From positions 16,914,671 to 16,978,670 of the forward strand of contig CM070620.1 in NCBI GenBank assembly GCA_036346255.1: 64,000 nt of DNA, read 5' to 3'. This document shows, piece after piece, positions 57,901-64,000 of this stretch. Each line of letters starts with the position of its first letter. Within the stretch, counting starts at the first letter, position 1. The notes beneath the pieces are model-generated. The model was not told the DNA's origin and ran no database searches. It saw only the letters and a list, made by a program, of their open reading frames with translations. The translations under genes were made by a program, and so were the position numbers. The DNA is from Ampelocalamus luodianensis (lineage: Eukaryota > Streptophyta > Magnoliopsida > Poales > Poaceae).

Positions 57901-59212
57901 TCACGGAGAAGAGGACGAAGGACCCAACTTTCGGCCGAAGAAGAGGACACCAAATTCAACGGCCCCTGCGAATAAAACTTCAAATTAGTTGAGGGGAAGA
58001 CATGATAGGAGTGCGGAACACGATCGGCGCGAAAGGAAAGATGAACTTCACGGTTGTGGTGTTGACACGGCGGTGGCGACGCGATGCGTGCACGAGCTCG
58101 AGCACAACTATGAATTGAGCTCGGAAGGGCAATGGTTGATAGAGGATTGCTTAATGGTGTCTAAAGAAGGAAGAGGAGCTTTGGGTGAGCTTAAGTAGGG
58201 GCGGGCGGAGGAAAATGGCGGCGGCGTTTTGGCACCGTGGAGCTCAAGCGGTGCGACAAAACCGGCGAGCGGAAAAGTGGATGATTGGCGCTGCTCGGGG
58301 CATGGTCTCGGCGGAAGATGCGGCCAGAAATGCGCGAGAAAATCGGAAGCGGTGGCGAGGCAGGGAGGCGAGTGGCGTTCATGCGCGCCACCGCCGGCAC
58401 TCGACTCTTGGCGCAAGGTAGGTGGCGACGACATGTGGGGCCCGGCTTCGGCGGCAGCAATAGCGGTGCGGACGAGACGGCATGGTGCGATTAGGTGGTT
58501 TGACTTCGATCGTGAATGTGTCGGCCGTTGGATCCGAGATGGGCGGTCGAGATTGATGTATGCATTCGGACGAGTCGGTTGCATGCGCGCCCGTGGATCG
58601 TTCGATTTGCATCGGACGGTCACGATCGATTGGTCTGTAGCGGTGCAGCTAGTTGGCGCGACCGAGTCAATTGGCGTGATCGGATTTGAGTCGGGCTCGG
58701 GTTCGAGCAGACAAGCGATGTTTTCGATTTTTGATTTTAAAAGCTAAGAGAGTTTAGGAATTTTAGAGATAGATCGAGCTCCAAAAATTCCGAAATTTTA
58801 TGGTAGCTACTTGAGACAGAGAACAACATTGCATAAATTTTCCAGAACTTTTATGCACTGAAAAGTTCTGCAGAAAATTCACAAGCATGCTGACCTAGGA
58901 TTTGACCAGATTTTCAACTAGTTTGACTTGGCCATTTGAAATAGCAAATAAAATCTAAAAATTGTGAAATAATTCAGGAGGTAGATAGGATGATCAAGAT
59001 GATAGGAAAAATAATTTCAGAGGATGATCACAAGTTTGAAAGCTAAGAATTTGCTGACAACAATTTCCATTCACAAGAATTTAATTCTAGAAAATGGAAA
59101 TTGCTAGGGAAAATTTGGAAAACTTCCAAATGATTTGATGAGACAACAAAAGTTTTTATTTCTCCTCAAAATTTTACATTTGAAATACAAACCCTAAGTT
59201 AGGGCTGTTACA
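54961..59212 (-). repeat. Gypsy-2 5' LTR
   Basis: 4252 bp, collinear with 45938-50248 but shorter by about 60 bp through many one- to three-base losses and small scrambles, often where the partner has CAG, CTG or CC words (for example TAGCAGAAATG becomes TAGCGAAATG). Confidence 0.92.
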
Positions 59213-59217
59213 CAACC

Positions 59218-60429
59218 CTAAGGACTTAATCCTATGATGACTTCCCACTGTAAAACAGTACAACCACAAGTCTATAATAGTACAAATTTGTGTCCATCAG
59301 TACGAATTGCATCATTGGAGGACCCACTACATCGTCAGCCTACGTGATTATGGGTTGGAGTGTACGTCTTACGGGTCTATGTAAGCGTAAGCCGTATGGC
59401 ACAAGAGGGGGTCTGGGTAAGGGTTGACGGGTCTGTGTGAGCGTAACCCTTCTCAGGTGAAACCTTAGCGGGTGTAACAAATACTGAGGGAAGTATTGTA
59501 AAGGACTTGTGGTAATCTCCTCTTGATTCACATGTCTAAGGAAACATGTGTACATATCAAGATGATTATCTCTTGTGAGTAAAGTGTATAGTCTTTGCAG
59601 AGTAATAAACTATTCGAACAGCCATGCCTACAGTCCAAGGCAGACATGGGAACTTACTAGAGTTAGTTCTATTTATAAAACTTCGTGGGTAGGATGAAAG
59701 ACTTGTCAGGCTCACCTAGCCCTGAAATTGGATTTTTCCTGGGTGGTCGTACCCAGTGTTGTTAATAAGTAGATGTAACCTCATTAAAATTAAGCATAAG
59801 GTGGAGGTAACCTTCACTATATTTAATATTGCACAACTACTCTCTTTAATAAAATACAATTTGGTTAAAATTCCAAGTGATATGAATTTGTAATAATGGT
59901 AATTGAATGCCTTTAACAAATAAAAGAACCTAAGCCATCCTTGTTGAGCCTTGCATATATATTATTGCATCTTGTGTGTTGGCTCGCAAGCACGGAAGCT
60001 GTGCTCATCCTCGCTCTTTCCCCCAAAACCCTCAGAACCCATGGATTAAGGACATTATGCCTACTACGAGGATCCATAAGTCGACGGAGAAGGCAATTAT
60101 GAAGAGTAGTGTAGTTCTAGTAGTCCAAGTATCGCCCTAGCCTAGTTGACTTAGCTGGTGCTTGCGTACAACCAATATTATACAAGCCCTTGGGTAATAT
60201 CGATCGTACACAAGATACCCCAGTCGCCTACCTGTGGCAAGATGTGCTCTACCCATTTTGCTTTCTCTGTAGTTTCTGCTACTTTTGTAATGTAATCATT
60301 TGGTCTGTTCGACCCTAATGTAAACTTGACCCGATGCGGTCTATGTAAACTCTGTTGTGTTAAATTAATGTGTGGTTTGGATTATGTCATGTATGATATG
60401 ATTCAGTGATGTATTCTGTGAGTGCTATC
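59218..60429. other. LTR-like non-coding sequence between gypsy-2 and gypsy-3
   Basis: AT-rich with features of a grass gypsy LTR (GTAATGTAATCATTTG, GTTCGACCC, ATGTAAACTTGACCCGATG, GTATTCTGTGAGTGC). Together with 45670-45937 it forms about 1.5 kb. No clear ends, so whether it is the LTR of gypsy-3 or another element is not resolved. Confidence 0.4.
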
Positions 60430-61200
60430 TACTGATCCAGCAAATAGCGCAGTGTTTTCACATATGATTTGGATTTGAGAAATCCATAAAGTGTTTCAAA
60501 TGGCAACATATGCAAACTGGCTTGATAGTTGTTATTGTACGAGAATTCTGCATAGGTAATATTTTGATCCCAACTCTTTCCATAATCTGAGGCACAGGCT
60601 TGCAACATATCTTTCAAAATTGGGTTCACACGCTCTGTTTGGCCATCTGTTTCTGGATGATATGTTGTACTAAAAGTAAGTAGTGTTCCCCAAGCTTTCT
60701 GAATTGCGAATCTCTGTTGGACACTATCCTCTTGGGTACTCCATGCAGACAGACGATCCTAGCCATGTATAATTCTGCCAGTTTGTTACCTCCATACTTG
60801 GTCTTCATCGAAATGCAGTGTGCCACTTAATCAAACGGTTAATCACAACCCAGATATAATCATATCCCGATTGGGTCCTAGGAAATCCAATGATAAAGTC
60901 CATGCCAATCTCTTCCCACTTCCATTTTGGGATTTGTAACGGTTGCAACAATCCATCGGGTCTTTGATGTCCTGCCTTAACTCTCTCGCATACATCACAA
61001 TGTGCAACAAACTCAGCAATTTCTCGCTTCATGCTAACCCACCAATTTTTTTTCCTTTAGATCCTAGTACATCTTGGTACTTTTGGGATGAATGGAGTAC
61101 GGAGATTCATGAGCTTCTTGAAGAATCAACTTATCCTGATGATCAGGTATACAGATGCAGTTCACAAACCAAACTTGACCTTGCTCGCCCTCAGAAAATC
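60430..61200 (-). pseudogene. Gypsy-3 integrase, C-terminal part deleted
   Basis: CDVCERVKAGHQRPDGLLQP and MDFIIGFPRTQSGYDYIWVV (about 60810-61000), then a frameshift. LAELYMARIVCLHGVPKRIV is followed by SNRDSQF, where the second catalytic Asp is replaced by Asn. The remainder runs YAEFSYNNNYQASLHMLPFE and then leaves the family sequence after TLYG at about 60485, so the chromodomain end is gone. Confidence 0.88.
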
Positions 61201-61963
61201 CTAGCGCTTTACCTCTTGTCATGTTCTTCTTGATTTCCTTAATATCTTCATCTTCTTTCTGATTTTCTTTGTGTTTGAATGGTCGGTTGCACTTCTAGGG
61301 CGTTCACATAGCCCTAGGTGACAATCTCTAAGTTCAAATGCCTCAATTCTTCGTATAATCTTGGCTATTTTTTTTTGAACCAACATAGTATTACAATACC
61401 CTTTTCTACTCAGGGCATCTGCCACTACGTTTGTTTTTCCAGGATGATAATGGATTCTAAGGTCATAATCCTTTATCAATTCTAACCATCTCCTTTGCCT
61501 CAAATTGAGTTCTGACTAAGTAAAGATGTACTTTAGGCTCTTGTGCTCCGTGAAAATCTCGCAACGATTACCAATAAGATAACGTCGTCAGATTTTCAAA
61601 GCATGCACAATTGCTACTAACTCCAAATCATACGTCGGGTAATTCCCTTCATGAGACCTCAACTTTCGGGATGCATAAGCTACCACTTTGCCTTCCTACA
61701 TAAGCACACATCCCAGGCCCTAGCAAAAGGCGTCATAAAAAAATCTCAATGTCCTTATGGATGTCAGACAAAACCAAAACTGGGGTAGAAACTAGTCTTT
61801 GCTTCAACTCGTGAAAACTTCGCTCACATGTGTCTGTCCATTCAAACTTCTCCTTTTTCAACAGCTGATTCATGGGTCTAGCAGTTTTGGAGAATCATTC
61901 GATGAATCTACGGTAGTAACCAGCTAAACCAAGAAAACTTCTCACTTCAGTGACGAACTTGGG
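61201..61963 (-). pseudogene. Gypsy-3 RNase H region, broken
   Basis: RQRRWLELIKDYDLRIHYHP and KTNVVADALSRKGYCN at 61390-61503. Upstream pieces resemble the RNase H start (HELKQRLVSTPVLVL-like, about 61800) but with stops. Order and orientation match gypsy-1. Confidence 0.82.
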
Positions 61964-62478
61964 CTACTTCCAATCAATTACGGCTTCAACCTTCGCATGA
62001 TCTACTGCAACTCCTACGGCTAACATGATATGTCCGAGGAAATCCACTTGGCTTAGCCAGAATTCACTTTTGCTGAACTTAGTATAGAGTTGATGTTCCA
62101 TGAGCTTTTTCAGCACCTTCCTGAGATGCTTTTCATGCTCTAACTCATCCTTGGAGTAGATAAGAATGTCATCGATGAATACAACCACAAACTTATCCAA
62201 GAATTCCATGAATACTTTATTCATCATATCCATGAAATAGGTTGGTGCAATCATCAGTTCAGAAGACATTACTGTAAAGTCATATAGTTCATATCTGGTG
62301 GTGAAAGCGTCTTAGGAATATCTTCTGGTCTAATCTTCAACTGATGATAACTAGATCTCAAATTGATCTTCGAGAAGACACTTGTTCCTTTCAACTGATC
62401 AAAGAGATCATCGATCCTGGGCAGAGGATATTTGTTCTTGATTGTGACCTCGTTCAGTGATCTGTAATCCACACACAT
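61964..62478 (-). pseudogene. Gypsy-3 reverse transcriptase core
   Basis: VDYRSLNEVTIKNKYPLPRI, VFSKINLRSSYHQLKIRPED, then a frameshift near 62310. MMNKVFMEFLDKFVVVFIDD holds the catalytic FIDD, and SQVDFLGHIMLAVGVAVD follows. The start of the frame is lost to a deletion near 62478. Confidence 0.9.
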
Positions 62479-63160
62479 GACAAACAGTGCCGGTTCTCCC
62501 CAAGGTGATAAACTTGGCTGAATGTAACCCTTGCTTTGTCATTCTTTGATCTGCTTCTTTAGTTCTGCTAACTCATTAGCGTGTATTCTATAGGGTCTCT
62601 ATGAAATGGGAGCCATCCCTAGGACTAGGTCAATTAGGAACATAATGTCCCTATCTGGTGGCATGCCGGGTAATTTATCAGGAAATACATCTGGGTATTC
62701 TGTACTATTGGTATTTCTTCTAGCTTCACTTCTGTAAGACTGGTAAGGATGGACTTTCTCTTATAGGAATCCTAGGCTTGAATTCTACTTTGATCCCTTG
62801 ATCATTTGTGAGGGTCATAGATCTATTGGCACAATCTATCTGACCCCGATTCTTGGCTAGCCAATCCATTCTGAGGATCACATCTAACCCTTAGGTGTGC
62901 AAGACTATCAAGTTGCCCAAGAAAGATACTCCTGATATCTCTAAGATGAGATTTGGGCATAGGGAACTAGTCCTTATTTCCAAGCCCAGGGAGTGGATTA
63001 ACATAGGGTTAACTAAGGAAGAGGTAGATAACCCATATTTTCCCACAAACTTATTTGAAACAAAAGAATGCGAGGCTCCTGAATCAAATAAAACTGATAC
63101 TGGTACTGAATTGACAAGGAACGTACCGAAACTACATCTGGTGCAGTATGAGCTTCCTAA
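62479..63160 (-). pseudogene. Gypsy-3 aspartic protease region, degraded
   Basis: Complementary to 63080-63100 are codons for FDSGASHSF-like sequence in altered form (LFDSGASHSFVS becomes LFDSGASHSFV-like in a frame with nearby stops). GMPPDRDIMFLIDLVLGM lies at about 62610-62665. Several stops and frameshifts. Confidence is lower for exact borders. Confidence 0.7.
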
Positions 63161-64000
63161 GCGGTGATGTGGTTCACTTGGCCCTTCACAAACCGATTCG
63201 ACTTCTTAGCAACAGAGGTGTTACTAGTAGCTCAAACTCCAATCTTCACAGTAGCTGGAAGATGCTTCTTAGGACACTTGTTGGCGAAGTGTCCCTTCTC
63301 CTGGAAGTGATAGTAGGTATCACCTGAAACATCCTTCTTAATCTGGCCTCCTGAAGAAGGGCTGTGGAACTCCTGATGAGGTGCAAAGGTAGGCATCCTT
63401 GATGAGGAAGAAGACTAAAATATGTCACACTGAGGTGGCTGAGATGAAGTAGTACAGGGCTTTTGAAGACCCCCAGAGTTGAATTTTTGAGCTGCCATCC
63501 TCCGCTTGCGGTTCTCCATTTCCTGGTGCTTGCCCTCCTCGTGAATAGCATTATTCACCAACTGCTGAAAGTTGGTGTAGTCTTGAGAAATCAAACGGAC
63601 GATAAGTTCATCATTCAGTACTTCTAAGAATTGTCCCTGCTTGTCTTCATCCCTGGCCACATTTTCTGGAGCATAATGAGCTAGCTTATTAAACTTATGC
63701 AGGTACTCTCTCACCGAGCAGTTGCTCTGGCGTAACGAACGAAATTCCTTCTTCTTGAGGGTCATCATGCCGGCAGGAATATGTGCACGTCAGAAGGCTT
63801 GCAAAAATTCATTCTAGGTAATGGCCGGGGCATTAGCGTGAGATATGTTGAAATTATCCCACCACTCGGAAGTGGTCCCATAAGCTGGTGAGAGGCGAAC
63901 AACACCCTCACATGGTCACTACACTAAGCAATGTCGAGCTTCTTACCAATTGCCTAGAGCCAATCATCTGCATCCATGAGCTCTGTGCTGCTTGAAAAGA
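63161..64000 (-). pseudogene. Gypsy-3 gag, runs off the right window edge
   Basis: 63415-63768 is open: MMTLKKKEFRSLRQSNCSVR, EYLHKFNKLAHYAPENVARD, FLEVLNDELIVRLISQDYTN and FQQLVNNAIHEEGKHQEMEN, the retrotransposon gag domain. The knuckle (about 63270-63315) reads YYHFQEKGHFANKC: the first two Cys of C-x2-C-x4-H-x4-C have become Tyr and Phe. The 5' LTR and gag start would lie beyond 64000. Confidence 0.88.

Larger units (their letters stand above)
45938..59212 (-). mobile_element. Ty3/gypsy element 2, full length, very long LTRs, frames heavily broken
   Basis: LTRs at 45938-50248 and 54961-59212 begin TGTGAGGACCCCAA on the plus strand and end GGGCTGTTACA. The flanking duplication is CAACC (45933-45937, 59213-59217). 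Internal genes on the minus strand are gag, protease, RT, RNase H, integrase and a chromodomain-like end. The internal region and the right LTR carry many more small indels than the left LTR. The site next to the right LTR reads TTGGTATCGTGAGCCA on the minus strand, a primer binding site of the tRNA-Met type with a local change. Confidence 0.93.

Overview
The window is nuclear DNA from a grass, most likely Oryza or a close relative. The basis is intron-bearing plant genes (a NAC transcription factor and a chloroplast thylakoid-lumen protein) embedded in grass-type transposons: Ty1/copia, chromodomain Ty3/gypsy, En/Spm-CACTA, hAT and Tourist-like MITEs. There is no operon structure. Most of the 64 kb is nested, decayed transposable elements whose order of insertion can be read from target-site duplications (TSDs).

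Bases 1-381 are the 3' end of a NAC gene (VND-like, by its C-terminal motif). Bases 809-7917 are one copia element (TSD AATGC). It is interrupted by a Tourist-like MITE in its 5' LTR, a CACTA element with a decayed ULP1-type protease gene in its leader, and a probable solo LTR in gag. From 8196 to about 13190, on the minus strand, lies a broken copy of the thylakoid lumenal 17.4 kDa pentapeptide-repeat protein gene. It has a nonsense codon, a frameshift, a missing middle exon and a TRIM-like LTR element in the corresponding intron. From 13.4 to 16.5 kb are direct repeats and GC-rich DNA transposon material including a nested hAT element. The 16.5-20.8 kb stretch is transposon-poor, without convincing genes, and dense in TGCATG/GCTAGC words.

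From about 21.9 to 29.8 kb is the 5' part of a second CACTA element of the same family (TNP2 transposase on the minus strand). It was split by a solo gypsy LTR (TSD GATGG), itself split by a hAT element (TSD ATTGGATC). An AT-rich stretch with SIRE/Maximus-like copia relics follows. At 32550 begins a nearly complete palindrome of about 0.67 kb, cut near its right third by a 12.2-kb gypsy chromovirus (33046-45224, TSD CTGTG), so its right end lies at 45406 beside the 3' end of a third CACTA copy. A second gypsy element (45938-59212, TSD CAACC, LTRs of about 4.3 kb) sits in LTR-like sequence, followed by the decayed pol and gag of a third gypsy element that runs off the right edge.

I did not find a clearly new biological system. 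The most notable signals are the split palindrome, the pseudogene with multiple independent lesions, an extra acidic ORF upstream of gag in the first gypsy element, and a strongly one-sided load of small indels in the second gypsy element that may be consensus error rather than biology. All alignments were made by eye; no identity values or ages were calculated.
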